DNA from: a virus
DNA length: 64,000 nucleotides
Reading direction: 5' to 3' (one strand)
Virus record (IMG/VR): IMGVR_UViG_3300037010_001227
Coordinates: 62,001-126,000 of that record
The position numbers were made by a program, and so were the translations under genes. Of this stretch, positions 23,407 through 33,800 are shown one piece after another. How positions within the stretch are numbered: position 1 is the stretch's first letter; each line of letters starts with the position of its first letter. The notes beneath the pieces are model-generated. The model was not told where the DNA came from. It worked only from the letters and a program-made list of their open reading frames with translations, and searched no databases.

Positions 23407-25542
23407 ATGAATACAGTAACTTTCCACGTCGATAATATATTAAAACGATTAGATGAAACTCTGATGAATCTAAATATCCCTAATAAGTTAGACACAGGGA
23501 TGGATACTTCTACCACAGCACAAAATATGAAAACTGGTTCAACATTCAAGAACTGGATTGGCCCAGATTATAATCCTGGTGAGGTTCATTTGAATAAACC
23601 TCGATCATATTCTGGCGGAGCCTTAACAAGTATGTCAAAAAATGTAGCTTCTATATTATTTGATAATAATGTTAGAAAACAAAAAGTAACTTTGTTACGT
23701 ATTTTAAAAACTGTTCCCATGCGAGAATTTCATACTCCAGTATTAAATTACAAGTTTATTAATTTAATGGAAGCTTCTAATATGTATCCATTAAGTAATA
23801 AATTTTTTCAATCTTTTGGTGATGCACATAATGTGTATGTAGAATACAAAGGAGCTTTAGCTACAGTAGTTTCTGGTGGTACCTATCGGAATTATCTAAC
23901 TACTAGTCAGGGAAATAATAGTAGCACTCATGAATATCTTCAAAAGATTAGTGATCCAATTCTACAACAAATTAAACAAAAAGCATTGCAGTTGTTTAAA
24001 CATCCTGAAGATATTGAATTTATTAACACTGCTATAGGAACGGAAGTCATACCTTCTGTGGTGTATGATGGTATATCTCTTGGTGTTATTGATACGGCAA
24101 ATCTAAATATTTCTAATAATGCCCTATCAACGTCTCCGATTAAAAATATCTTACCAGCACATTTACGAAATAAAGCATCGGTCATTATGCATGCAAATTA
24201 TACTTCATCTAGTGAATTTGCGAGTTTGTCACAGGAAATTATTAATGACTTACATGCACACTTACACGCTGTAGATACAATGTCACCAACAGTTTATAGT
24301 AACAACATAATGGATGATATGAATCAGGTGTTCCAGTTAAGTAAACGAGATCCTTCAAATACATACAGAACTATTTACAAATCTACAGTTACTGTTTGTA
24401 ACTGGATAGTAAATGACTTGAACAATGCTATTGATTCAAGCACTAATAAGCCTGACTTATATTTTAGTAATCCACCGATGGAAAAAATCATTCCTTTACT
24501 TAAAAAGGGTAAGAATGATAACATGCCGTTTATTGTTGTTAGAGCATTGACTGAACGAGATGGTAAAAATGATCCTCTTCAGATTCGATGTTTTGGAACA
24601 GAATGTCAGAAACGAGCAGAAACTGGATACAAAGCATATAAAAAAGTAAACAAAGTAGCTATCATTCCACCTGGATTTAATAACTATATTACTTCAAAAG
24701 CTAATGGTGCAGCTTCTGTAGAAGACTATATTAATCAATTAAGACAGCTCCTTCCCTCAGAAGCTAACTCATATAAAGGTAGTTCAGAAGGAACTGAAAT
24801 TTTTTATACTGCATTACGTAGTTGCTATGCTGGAAACGGTAAGTTCAAGTCAATGCCTTTGTTTAAATATCTACCTCCTATTCTCTATCAAGATACTGAA
24901 AACAAATTTGAGTTATACACTTCGTTTAAAGATTTATCTATGTCAGCTTTACCTTATATGGAAAAACTCAAAGACAAATCTTTACTTAATGCTGAACAAT
25001 TTCAAGCACTTCCAAGAAATATGAACCAAGCTGCGTTCATGTTATTTGTGCCTTTAGATAAACAGGATAATCTTTCGACTACCATACGTCCTATTCAACC
25101 AGATTCTGTTGATTCTATTGAAGCGCAACGTGCAATAACTATGTCTGATGAAGAAACACCTTCTGGAAATAGAATTCCTACAATGATTCCTATGAAAGTA
25201 ATCAGAGAACAGTTATCAAAAGATCTAGATCGAGTAAGAGATTTAAATGACTTAATGACTGTAAGTACAAAATTTTCAATAGTTCTTAAGAATCTATCTA
25301 GAGGTTTTTGGACCGCTAAGGGTGGAACATTAGAAGGTATTAAAAACCTAGAAGAAGGAACTCTTCTGGGTATGTATAATATTTTACTTCCAGATAACGT
25401 AGCAACTTCAGATAAACCAGTAGACATTGATGTTCTTGGTGGAAGATTAAATATTTTAAGCTTACAAGATGCTGCATATTTCAAAAAATTAAGAGATGCA
25501 GCTATAGAGTCCGCCAGCGCTTCTTTTAGCAAGGGTCAATAA
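23407..25542 (+). CDS. 711-aa protein, function unknown
   Basis: Starts MNTVTFHVDNILKRLDETL just after the terminator. It is a mixed, soluble protein with several His/Asn-rich stretches (SSSTHEYLQKI) and an acidic, Ser/Ala-rich end. No family, membrane segment or metal motif is recognised. The next gene starts within its stop (TAATG). Length and position beside the 1977-aa gene suggest virion or portal-type parts, which I cannot confirm. Confidence 0.8.
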   Translation: MNTVTFHVDNILKRLDETLMNLNIPNKLDTGMDTSTTAQNMKTGSTFKNWIGPDYNPGEVHLNKPRSYSGGALTSMSKNVASILFDNNVRKQKVTLLRILKTVPMREFHTPVLNYKFINLMEASNMYPLSNKFFQSFGDAHNVYVEYKGALATVVSGGTYRNYLTTSQGNNSSTHEYLQKISDPILQQIKQKALQLFKHPEDIEFINTAIGTEVIPSVVYDGISLGVIDTANLNISNNALSTSPIKNILPAHLRNKASVIMHANYTSSSEFASLSQEIINDLHAHLHAVDTMSPTVYSNNIMDDMNQVFQLSKRDPSNTYRTIYKSTVTVCNWIVNDLNNAIDSSTNKPDLYFSNPPMEKIIPLLKKGKNDNMPFIVVRALTERDGKNDPLQIRCFGTECQKRAETGYKAYKKVNKVAIIPPGFNNYITSKANGAASVEDYINQLRQLLPSEANSYKGSSEGTEIFYTALRSCYAGNGKFKSMPLFKYLPPILYQDTENKFELYTSFKDLSMSALPYMEKLKDKSLLNAEQFQALPRNMNQAAFMLFVPLDKQDNLSTTIRPIQPDSVDSIEAQRAITMSDEETPSGNRIPTMIPMKVIREQLSKDLDRVRDLNDLMTVSTKFSIVLKNLSRGFWTAKGGTLEGIKNLEEGTLLGMYNILLPDNVATSDKPVDIDVLGGRLNILSLQDAAYFKKLRDAAIESASASFSKGQ

Positions 25543-25892
25543 TGGATAACAGTATTGCTAATTTACCAACCCATCCCGCGCTAATACTCTACGCTCTAAC
25601 AGTATATGGCTATTGCCTGGCTGCTGAGAAAACCAAGACAGATATTCAGTCCAATGATCCGACTGCAAATGGCCTTTTTTATTCGACAGAAGCCAATTAC
25701 AAGACTTTGCAGACATACGACACCACTGAAACACGAGATGCAGATGAAGACTTGGATGACATAATAAACGGCTTGGACCCTGAAATAGCTGAAACATATA
25801 GGAAAGCCATGGAGGAAAATGAAACTCCTCAAGCTGGCGAGGAATCGTCCGATATAGAACAACGGGACTATGACCCGGCCATGGGCACGTAA
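25542..25892 (+). CDS. hypothetical acidic protein, 116 aa
   Basis: The start overlaps the previous stop and AAGGGTCAATA serves as site. The protein is very acidic (DADEDLDDIINGLDPEIAE) with a hydrophobic N-terminus (HPALILYALTVYGYCLA). It may be a chaperone or scaffold-like partner of the 711-aa product; this is inferred from coupling only. Confidence 0.7.
   Translation: MDNSIANLPTHPALILYALTVYGYCLAAEKTKTDIQSNDPTANGLFYSTEANYKTLQTYDTTETRDADEDLDDIINGLDPEIAETYRKAMEENETPQAGEESSDIEQRDYDPAMGT
25847..25856 (+). promoter_or_regulatory. GTCCGATATA motif, candidate promoter
   Basis: A perfect copy of the recurring motif, 58 bases upstream of the PD-(D/E)XK nuclease gene. Confidence 0.5.
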
Positions 25893-25913
25893 TCCGCTTC
25901 TATATAGGTTCAG

Positions 25914-27314
25914 ATGATAACCCGAGAGACACTTGAATACCTTTCAGTTGGTACATTTTATTCTATTAAAGAATACCTACCAGTTGAACAGAAAAGTCTA
26001 TTACTGGATATTTTATATTTTCTATCAATTAAAACAAAAACTCCACAACTTTGTATTGAAAATGATATTAAGTCAATAGAGATTCTGTTTGAATATTGTA
26101 ATCAAATGAATATTGAACCAGAAAATTATGTTTCTTGTGCATATGACTATATTGGTAAATTTGTAAATAAAGGTCATAAGATTCATGTATCATATTTACT
26201 AAATGAAAAAGTTATTGAGTTTTGTGCAAAGCATATTAAATCATGTTCTAGTGATGCTTTGATTTTTAACCAAATAAGAACAGATATTCTTGTAACTGAA
26301 AAACAAATCAGAAACTATAGTAAAGAGCAAGGTATTTCATATACGGATTCTTTACTATTTTTCTATAGAACTGGAAAAGTATCTGAAATATTTCTACTGT
26401 ATAAAGTCTATATGGGAGTTGAACCATTTGTAGATATTAAATTATCTGAAACTTTAGATAAGATGTTCATTCTTGTGAAACCTATTTTTATTCAAATGAC
26501 TTCACGATATGGATTATATCCAAGTAATAAAATTCAGGAATGGAACAATTCTAAAATTGAATCTTTTAGTTTTTGCCCTATTTACTTTAGAGATGTTTAT
26601 CTGAATGAAGAAATTCCACATAGCTATCTTGGAAATGAATCTACCAGAATTGGAACTAATGTTCACAAGATTTTTGAAGATGTTATTTACAAATATACTA
26701 AAGCAAAAGTAAAAGACTTTGAAGCTATTTATAAAAGACATTTAACCTGTAAAGCATTTTTAGAAGTTGAACACAGTATTATGGAACATAAGAAAGGTTT
26801 AGATGATTTCTTTCTTGGACCTAACAGTATAGTTAAGAAGTATTTTAAACCTGACACACAAATTTTTATTGAAGAAACAATGCATTACACAGATCCTATT
26901 ACTGGTTTAAAGTTTTATGGAACTGCTGACTTGATTCTGATAAATGGCGATGAAGCAATTCTTCTTGACTATAAAACTTCTAAAATCGACGACCAGAAGT
27001 GGATTGATAAAAATAATGAAAAGTATCACAAGCAGTTAAGTTTATATGCAAAATTTATAAAAGAACGTTTTAATGTTTCTTCTGTTAAAGCAGTTATTAT
27101 TTACACGCGTGGTTTAATTCATGAGTTTCCGAGTATAAACGAGTTCATTATAGAAGAACGAGCAGTAGATATTCAAAAGATTAAAAACGCCATGAAAATG
27201 AATAGCTTCAGAAGCAACACAAGCTCATGCACACTTTGTCGCCATCCAAATTGTAAAGATAGAGCAAGAATTTCTATGTGGGATACTAATGGTAATCGTA
27301 AACCAAAAAAGTAG
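25914..27314 (+). CDS. PD-(D/E)XK nuclease, Cas4/RecB-like, with Cys cluster
   Basis: The core is GTADLILINGDEAILLDYKT followed by SKIDD, the D...ExK metal-binding strands of the RecB/Cas4 group, preceded by the conserved GTNVHKIFEDV helix near residue 245. Cys at FSFCPIYF and CTLCRHPNCKDR near the end match the split iron-sulfur cysteine set of Cas4/AddB nucleases. These enzymes resect DNA ends. The N-terminal 200 residues are helical and unknown. The start follows AGGTTCAG. It ends TAG. An exonuclease or packaging/recombination helper role is likely. Confidence 0.82.
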   Translation: MITRETLEYLSVGTFYSIKEYLPVEQKSLLLDILYFLSIKTKTPQLCIENDIKSIEILFEYCNQMNIEPENYVSCAYDYIGKFVNKGHKIHVSYLLNEKVIEFCAKHIKSCSSDALIFNQIRTDILVTEKQIRNYSKEQGISYTDSLLFFYRTGKVSEIFLLYKVYMGVEPFVDIKLSETLDKMFILVKPIFIQMTSRYGLYPSNKIQEWNNSKIESFSFCPIYFRDVYLNEEIPHSYLGNESTRIGTNVHKIFEDVIYKYTKAKVKDFEAIYKRHLTCKAFLEVEHSIMEHKKGLDDFFLGPNSIVKKYFKPDTQIFIEETMHYTDPITGLKFYGTADLILINGDEAILLDYKTSKIDDQKWIDKNNEKYHKQLSLYAKFIKERFNVSSVKAVIIYTRGLIHEFPSINEFIIEERAVDIQKIKNAMKMNSFRSNTSSCTLCRHPNCKDRARISMWDTNGNRKPKK

Positions 27315-27319
27315 CCAGA

Positions 27320-27870
27320 AGATTTATTGTGGTTGTAAACAATTAAAAGACATAATAGAATTTTATGTGGCAAATAACAGAAAGTATAAAGATAAAGTGC
27401 AAGGTCAATGTAAAATGTCAATCCACTAAAGCAAAAGCAGCTAGGAAAGCTAAAAGAAACCTAAAGTAGTTAATAACATAACTTGTATTTGTAGTAAATG
27501 TAAAATAGAAAAACCTATCTCAAACTTTATTAAAGCTAAATCTATGTTGAATGGTCATAGGCCAAAATATAAATCTTGTTATAAAGTAATCAATACTCCT
27601 ATTAGAAGAAATAGATTACTACAGCAAAACTTTGGTATAGACCTAGAGATATATAATCAAATGTTAGAAAGTCAAAATAGTGTTTGTGCTATTTGTGGTG
27701 GTGAAGAAAAACCTTGTTCTGGTTTAGCAGTAGATCACGATCATGCTACTGGAAAAATTAGAGCATTGTTATGTAGCCATTGTAATCTGCAATGGATTCT
27801 ATTGATATACTCAACGCTGCTATATAGTATTTGATAAAGCATGCAGAAAAGTGAAGTAATTAAGTTTTGT
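27320..27870 (+). pseudogene. decayed endonuclease VII/HNH-type gene
   Basis: Two zinc-knuckle blocks in different frames (CGCKQLKDIIEFYV and CICSKCKIEKPISNF) are followed by CAICGGEEKPCSGLAVDHDH and ATGKIRALLCSHCNL, the endonuclease VII/HNH core. Downstream a frameshift and an in-frame TAG interrupt a tail NAAI-YLIKHAEK. It sits in an otherwise tight operon between nuclease and structural genes, as a homing endonuclease insertion would. Confidence 0.75.
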
Positions 27871-27893
27871 TAGCATATATGTAGGAATAATAC

Positions 27894-28412
27894 ATGTCCT
27901 TATTTAGTCCAAAATCAACCATTCGGCAATTAATACAAGAAACTGAAGAGTTCACTGTTACACCTGAAATGGAAATGCCTTCAGATACTGGCGTTGACGT
28001 TGGTGATATTACAACTGATTTAGCTTCCCGACCATCAGCACCTCAACCTGGAAATGGTGCTCCTCAGATTCAAATTAGTTCTATCCCACAACCACAGTCT
28101 AATGTTCCTACTACTATGACAAAGACTGTTTCTAATGCCGAAGCCATTAGAACCCAACTTACACAGTTAAAGAGTGTAATTGTAACTTATGAAAAAGAAT
28201 TCCAAGATAACGATCTTTCTCCAGAAAGTGCTAAAGTTGCAATAGGTGGATTGCTTAACGTAATAATTTATCATGCAAAAGAATTAGAAAAATATCTTAG
28301 TATTGGAGAAGCTTCAGCAGAAGAACCAGTAGCTCCTGATACTGAAGCCTCTCCAATGCCTCCTATGAATGCAGCTCCAGCAAAAGAATCAACTAGCGGA
28401 GATGTTGTTTAA
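27894..28412 (+). CDS. hypothetical Pro/Ala-rich protein, 172 aa
   Basis: Starts MSLFSPKSTIRQLIQETEEF after AGGAATAATAC. An amphipathic N-terminal helix is followed by a low-complexity Pro/Gln/Thr linker and a helical domain (EAIRTQLTQLKSVIVTYEK), ending in another Pro/Ala-rich tail. The stop overlaps the next start. No family recognised; possibly virion-associated. Confidence 0.72.
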   Translation: MSLFSPKSTIRQLIQETEEFTVTPEMEMPSDTGVDVGDITTDLASRPSAPQPGNGAPQIQISSIPQPQSNVPTTMTKTVSNAEAIRTQLTQLKSVIVTYEKEFQDNDLSPESAKVAIGGLLNVIIYHAKELEKYLSIGEASAEEPVAPDTEASPMPPMNAAPAKESTSGDVV

Positions 28413-28675
28413 TGGCTACTTTAACTACAAAATTTGGTATTGGCGATACTCTTTATCTGTTCGATTCTGAGACTGGTATAATTTCCAGAGATGTAGTTTA
28501 TGGTATTGCTGTTTTCTCTAAGACTTTAGATTGTCAACCAGAGATTCAATATATTCTTAGGACTCATGGAAAGATTTCTGAACAAGATACATTTACAGAT
28601 GTAGAAGTAAAAGATTTAGGTAATGCTTGGCTGGCTGAACGTTCAGTAGCTATGTTCTCTTCTGTAGGAATTTAA
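28412..28675 (+). CDS. hypothetical protein, 87 aa
   Basis: Coupled by TAATG to both neighbours. Reads as a small beta domain (TLTTKFGIGDTLYLFDSETG), length and composition similar to the next gene's product, so the two may be diverged duplicates of an SH3-like fold. No known family. Confidence 0.7.
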   Translation: MATLTTKFGIGDTLYLFDSETGIISRDVVYGIAVFSKTLDCQPEIQYILRTHGKISEQDTFTDVEVKDLGNAWLAERSVAMFSSVGI

Positions 28676-28962
28676 TGTCTGCTCCAGTTCCTAAGTTTCT
28701 CGAGGGCCAGCGTGCTTATTATGTATTATTTTCTACAGTAGAAATAGTGCCAGTAGAGATTATTACTACTCACTTTTATTCACATAATAGTGCAGAGCCT
28801 GTGTCCTATAAAGTTCAATTTGTTAATAGACTAAAACCAACGTTTGTTGATTTTGTTGAAGAATCTAAACTTCTAACCTTTTCGCAAGCTAAACTATATT
28901 TACTTTCTTGGTTAGAAACTCAAAGAGTAAGAATTACCAACCTAACAGAACCTACAATATAA
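28675..28962 (+). CDS. hypothetical protein, 95 aa
   Basis: Coupled by TAATG overlaps. Like its neighbour it begins with a loop-rich beta region (GQRAYYVLFSTVEIVPVE) and has a C-terminal helix (FSQAKLYLLSWLETQR). The parallel with the 87-aa product is visible by eye but weak. Function unknown. Confidence 0.7.
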   Translation: MSAPVPKFLEGQRAYYVLFSTVEIVPVEIITTHFYSHNSAEPVSYKVQFVNRLKPTFVDFVEESKLLTFSQAKLYLLSWLETQRVRITNLTEPTI

Positions 28963-29642
28963 TGGCTACTTTTAAAAAGAAACATCGCATTGGCTCGGAC
29001 TCAAGTATCTTTGAGTCCTTTTCCGCGTTATCTAAAAAAGATGTATCAAATGGAAATATCGCTGGAGTAGAAAGTCCCTATTCAGCTAGTCATAAACAGA
29101 GTGTGAGTTTAGCTCTTTTAAATGCTGATGAACAAGCAACAGAATTATCAAGTGACATAGTAAAATTACATAATAAACTTGAGGAATACATTAAGTTAGG
29201 CTCTGTAAAATATTTTGAAGGGTTTAACAGATTTTCAATGTTATTACTTCAGGCGTTAAAGATAAATGATGTTCTTTCTGGTGATGATTTAGTTTTAAAG
29301 AAATTAGCAGATATTGTTACTTATTCATATCTAAGAAAAAATAAAGGTAAGTTTAAAATTTACACCGACTTTGATGAAGCTAAATCAGTTACCATGCTGG
29401 TATTTGAAGCTGCACAAAAATTAGGATTGACTTTTTTGACTTCTGATATTGAAGACCTCCTTCAAAAAATTGTCTTTTCTGTTCTCTATAAACCAAAGGA
29501 TGAGGATAAAAAAGATAAGAAATCAGAGACTCAGAAAGGTGACAAAAAAGAACCTTTACCAAATCCCACATCAGACGATAAACTTGAAGAGAAACCTGGA
29601 GAGGTAATTCCTAATGACCCCAACAAGCTTGATACTAAGTAA
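28962..29642 (+). CDS. hypothetical protein, 226 aa
   Basis: The start at 28962 (MATFKKKHRIGSDSS) overlaps the previous stop and is preferred over an upstream TTG-type frame. Central part is helical; the end is a highly charged tail (EDKKDKKSETQKGDKKEP). Its last 29 bases overlap the next gene in another frame. No family recognised. Confidence 0.72.
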   Translation: MATFKKKHRIGSDSSIFESFSALSKKDVSNGNIAGVESPYSASHKQSVSLALLNADEQATELSSDIVKLHNKLEEYIKLGSVKYFEGFNRFSMLLLQALKINDVLSGDDLVLKKLADIVTYSYLRKNKGKFKIYTDFDEAKSVTMLVFEAAQKLGLTFLTSDIEDLLQKIVFSVLYKPKDEDKKDKKSETQKGDKKEPLPNPTSDDKLEEKPGEVIPNDPNKLDTK

Positions 29643-30312
29643 ACCAATACAGATTGTTATTTCAGTAGTTATAGCTGCAGCTCTTGCGGCTTTTACGGTT
29701 TCTTATGTTAAAGACCAGAGTTGGAAGAGGACTGTTGAAAGTAAAACACAACAAATTCAACTTTTAGAAGAGTCTGTTGCTAAGAAAAATATGGAAATTG
29801 CTGCATTAAATATAAAGATTGGTGAAGCGACTATTGCTACAGCTGAAGCTACCAAAATTGCTAAGAATGCTCAGGCTAATACAAATGAGCTACTTAAAAA
29901 ATGGAAAGAACTACAAGCGCAATTACACCCAAATATTCCACCTGATTCACTGCCATCTATTCCACCAGTAGAAAGTGATTATACACCTATCGCTAATATA
30001 ACTACTTTAACTGACTGCACAAAGACTTTAGAAGCAGAGAGAAAACAATGCACTGAAGAAAAGACTGTATTAGTTGAAGAGATTGTTGCGGATAGAAATC
30101 TTATCACAACAGTTACAACAGAGAAAGACTTGATCTCTCAAAAAGCTGATATTCTTACTACTGAAGTAACTGGCTTAAAAGAAATTAAAACAGAGCAGGA
30201 AGTTATTATTGATACCCAAGGTAAACAAATAAAATCTGAAGTTCGAAGAAAGAAGATTTATAGAGGCGCGTCTGGCATCTTGGCCCTGATAGTCACTGTT
30301 TTATTACTTTAG
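29614..30312 (+). CDS. membrane-anchored coiled-coil protein (spanin-like?)
   Basis: The 232-residue product has a transmembrane helix at about 12-31 (IVISVVIAAALAAFTVSYV), a long coiled-coil middle (KTQQIQLLEESVAKKNMEIA) and a second hydrophobic segment at the C-terminus (GASGILALIVTVLLL). It starts inside the preceding gene after GGAGAGG. Two anchors joined by a coiled coil recall spanin-type proteins that link membranes at lysis, but a virion or replication-anchor role is equally possible. It ends in TAG TAA. Confidence 0.7.
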   Translation: MTPTSLILSKPIQIVISVVIAAALAAFTVSYVKDQSWKRTVESKTQQIQLLEESVAKKNMEIAALNIKIGEATIATAEATKIAKNAQANTNELLKKWKELQAQLHPNIPPDSLPSIPPVESDYTPIANITTLTDCTKTLEAERKQCTEEKTVLVEEIVADRNLITTVTTEKDLISQKADILTTEVTGLKEIKTEQEVIIDTQGKQIKSEVRRKKIYRGASGILALIVTVLLL

Positions 30313-30325
30313 TAAAATTAAAAAC

Positions 30326-30335
30326 GTTCGATATA
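30326..30335 (+). promoter_or_regulatory. GTTCGATATA motif, candidate promoter
   Basis: One mismatch from consensus, followed directly by TAAGGTGAGG, the ribosome site of the gene at 30357. Confidence 0.5.
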
Positions 30336-30356
30336 TAAGGTGAGGATACAAAAAAT

Positions 30357-30587
30357 ATGGAAGAAAATCACGTAAACACTCTACTACTTAGCGATGAAGA
30401 ACTCAAGGCTCTAAGCGATGCAATTCGAGCTAGTAAAGTTACCGCCACTACAGAAGAGATCATTCTTGTGAAGATGGGTAAATCAGCTGCTCCACTTCTT
30501 GATGTTACCTTTAAGGTAGTTTCTGCTTGGGAAGCTCGATATCAGGAACTCCAGGCTTCCGTAGCAGCTTCTAAAGCAGAAGCTTAA
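30357..30587 (+). CDS. hypothetical protein, 76 aa
   Basis: Starts MEENHVNTLLLSDEELKALS with AAGGTGAGG upstream. Helical, Ala/Glu/Lys-rich throughout (AWEARYQELQASVAASKA). No family recognised; a small dimerising helical protein is likely. Confidence 0.75.
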   Translation: MEENHVNTLLLSDEELKALSDAIRASKVTATTEEIILVKMGKSAAPLLDVTFKVVSAWEARYQELQASVAASKAEA

Positions 30588-30628
30588 TTTGTAAGTGAAT
30601 TAAGTTAATATCATTTATAGGAATTCAT

Positions 30629-30775
30629 ATGGATAAGATTAAGCCAGTAACCACTGCACCCGCCACAGGAAAAGGAAAGATTTTTTCCACTCCCAAGACT
30701 CAAGCAGGTATCACTAATGCTAAGAGTCATAAGAACGGTAGAGTAACCACCAGCGGTATGAGCGGAAGCAAGTAA
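30629..30775 (+). CDS. small basic protein, 48 aa
   Basis: Starts MDKIKPVTTAPATGKGKIFS with AGGAATTCAT upstream and ends before a strong terminator. It is Lys/Thr/Gly-rich (KSHKNGRVTTSGMSGSK), basic and probably unstructured. It could bind DNA or RNA; nothing specific is recognised. Confidence 0.68.
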   Translation: MDKIKPVTTAPATGKGKIFSTPKTQAGITNAKSHKNGRVTTSGMSGSK

Positions 30776-30794
30776 ACCAGTTAAATAGCGACAG

Positions 30795-30825
30795 AAGTGG
30801 CACCTGAGTGGTGCCACTTTTTTTG
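30795..30825 (+). terminator. strong intrinsic terminator
   Basis: AAGTGGCACC pairs with GGTGCCACTT around TGAGT and ends in a run of seven T. Confidence 0.95.
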
Positions 30826-30854
30826 TCTATTTTCCTATATGTAGTGCGGGTTTC

Positions 30855-30864
30855 GGACGATATA
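30855..30864 (+). promoter_or_regulatory. GGACGATATA motif, candidate promoter
   Basis: A copy with two changes from consensus, directly after the terminator and 33 bases before the reductase start. Confidence 0.45.
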
Positions 30865-30896
30865 CCTTTACGACGTTTTTTATGAGGCATCAAGGA

Positions 30897-33800
30897 ATGA
30901 CATTTCAAACACTACAGCAGCAATACTTAGAAGCTAAAGGCAAAACATTAGAGACTGCATCGGAGGCTATGATAAGCGATGCAACTGCGTATGCTTCTTG
31001 TTATGATTGGTATATTACTAAGCAGTTAGTATCAGATAGTACCGCAGATTTGGCCTCTAAAGTATGGGTTAATAAGTATGCTCTGCATGATAAGAATGGT
31101 ATTTGCAGAGAGCGAACACTAGAAGATACTTGGAAGCGTATTGCTAAAACTCTGGCCGAAGTAGAAGTAGCCAACAGTGGTGATTCCGCTAATGAGTTTT
31201 CTAAATGGAATGATATTTTCTTAGACGCTCTTCAGGATTTTAAGTATGCTCCGGGTGGTAGTGGACTATACAGTATTGGAAACCCGTATACCTGTTCCAG
31301 CGTTTCTAACTGCTTCGTAATGAATCCTCCACAGGATAATCTTGAGTCTATCTTTGATGTTGCTAAAAGTATGGCAAGAGTTTACGCTAACCGTGGGGGC
31401 TGTGGTGTAGATATTTCTAATCTACGCCCCTGTAATGCTCCTACAAATAACGCTGCAAAGTCTTCTACTGGCGCTGCTAGTTTTATGGACTTCTATAGTT
31501 ATGTTACAGGAAAGATTGGTCAAGAAGGCAGACGTGGTGCCCTTCTGATGTCAATGCGTATTGACCATCCTGATATTTTTAAGTTCATTAAAATGAAACG
31601 TGACGAAGACAAGCAATGGTTTATTACTGAACTTGAAGAGGCTGGAATTGATCTTAAAGATTATAAATATTCAGCTATTGCTGATAGACTCAAGTCTTGC
31701 TCACAGTCAAACGTATCTGTAAAAATTACAGATAAGTTCATTTCTGCATTAGAAAAAGATGAGATGTTTGAACTTTGGTTTGAATATGATAATGGCTACC
31801 CAAGATACTCTGAATTTGTGAGAGCAAAAGATATTTGGGATGCTCTTATTGAAGGTGCTTGGGCTTCTGCTGAACCAGGAATGTTTAACTGGGATCATAT
31901 CCTACGAGAGTCTACTTCTGGAAAATACGATGGAGTAATATATAAAGGTAAGAAAGTTCAGGGTAAAGAAATTACAAGTAATCCTTGTCAACCGGGGTTT
32001 GCTACTGTTCTTACTCCAAATGGGATCAGAACCTTCGATGACATCACTGTTGGCTCTACAATTTGGTCTGGTAACCAATGGACAAGAGTTGTAAATAAAG
32101 TAGCAACTGGGATTAAAAAAGTTTTTCGTTATACCACTAATGCTGGTGAGTTCATCGGCACAGAAAACCATCGTGTTGTAAGTAATGGTACTAAAGTTGA
32201 AGTTGGAAAAACTGATAGTATTGATATTTGTATTGGTAACCCTTCTTTTCTACGGTTGGATATTGAAGGGTGTAGAATGGCTGAAAATAGTCAAACTATT
32301 ATGGATGGTTGGGTAATTGGAGATGGTTCTGTTCATACTGCAAGTAACAATTTAGTTTTTATCTGTGTTGGAGAAAATGATTACGACATTCATACAGCAT
32401 TACCAGAGTATCTGATAAAAGCTCGCCCTGACATTAAAGAGACCGCTTGGGAAGTTAACACTACTATTACAGCAGATGAGCTTTCTCTTACTTATAGTAG
32501 AAGAGTTCCAAGTAGATTTAAATTTGGTAGTTTTGATACTGTTGCAGATTTTCTTTGCGGATTATACTCGGCTAACGGATCTATTACTGAAAATAGAGTA
32601 ACGTTAAAGTCAGCTTCTGTTGGATTAATTAAAGATGTTCAAGAGATGCTTTCTTCGTTAGGTATTTCTTCTTACGTTACTATAAATAAGGAAAAAGAAG
32701 TAGAATTTTCTGAAGGTTCTTATACCTACAAAGAACCTTATGTTTTAAACATCGGTGACATAGTTAATAAAACTAAATTTTGTAAGCTTATAGGATTTAA
32801 GCAAGACTATAAACTTGATAACTTAATCAACGTTATTAAGGATGAGTCTCATGGTGGAAAAACTACATATGATATCACCACTATTACTGAAGTAGGAGAC
32901 TTAGAAGTATTTGATATTACCGTAGATGCAGATGAGCATACCTATTGGACTGGCGGACTTTTAGTGTCAAACTGTGGCGAAATTGTAATGCCTCCAGATA
33001 GTTGCAACCTTGGTCAGATGTATCTTCCTGCTTTCGTAGAATATCCTTATACCCCAGAGGCATATTTTAACCGGGAGAAATACGAGAAGTACGCTGCTAT
33101 TGCAGTTAGAATGCAAGACAATATTAAACAACTTGATATTGATTCTGGTCTACTGCTTCCTGAACATCAGTTATCTGCTGAAGCTTTTAGACGTTTAGGA
33201 CTGGGTAATACTGGTTATGGTGATATGTTTGCAATGCTAGGAATCAAATATGGTTCTGATGAATCTATTGCTTGTGCTGAAAACATTGCAGAAATTTATA
33301 AAGAGGTTGTCTATAATGCTTCTGTAGATCTAGCAATTGATAAAGGTTCTTTCCCTGTTTTTGATTGGGATCGTCATAAGCAAAGTCCGTTCATTCAGAG
33401 ACTGAAACCAGAAACTCAGCAGCGTATTGCATCTTTTGGTATTAGAAATATTGCACTACTAACACAAGCTCCTAATGGAACTGGTTCTATTCTTTGCAGA
33501 AACACTACTTCTGGTCTTGAACCAATGTTCTTTGCTGAATCAAATAGAAATGTTAAGAATCCTGACGGTTCAATTACTCGTTATACTGTTTACCATCAGG
33601 GAATTGAAGATTGCAAACGTGCTGGTGGCGATCCTTCTGTTTATGTTGCTGCTCATGATGTTTCTTATGAGAAGAAGATTGAACTTCAGGCAGCAATGCA
33701 GAAGCACATTGATCACTCAATCAGCGTTACAGCTAATCTTCCAGCAGAAATCAGTAAAGAAGAAATTGGAAGTCTTTATCTAAAAGCTTTTAAACTTGGT

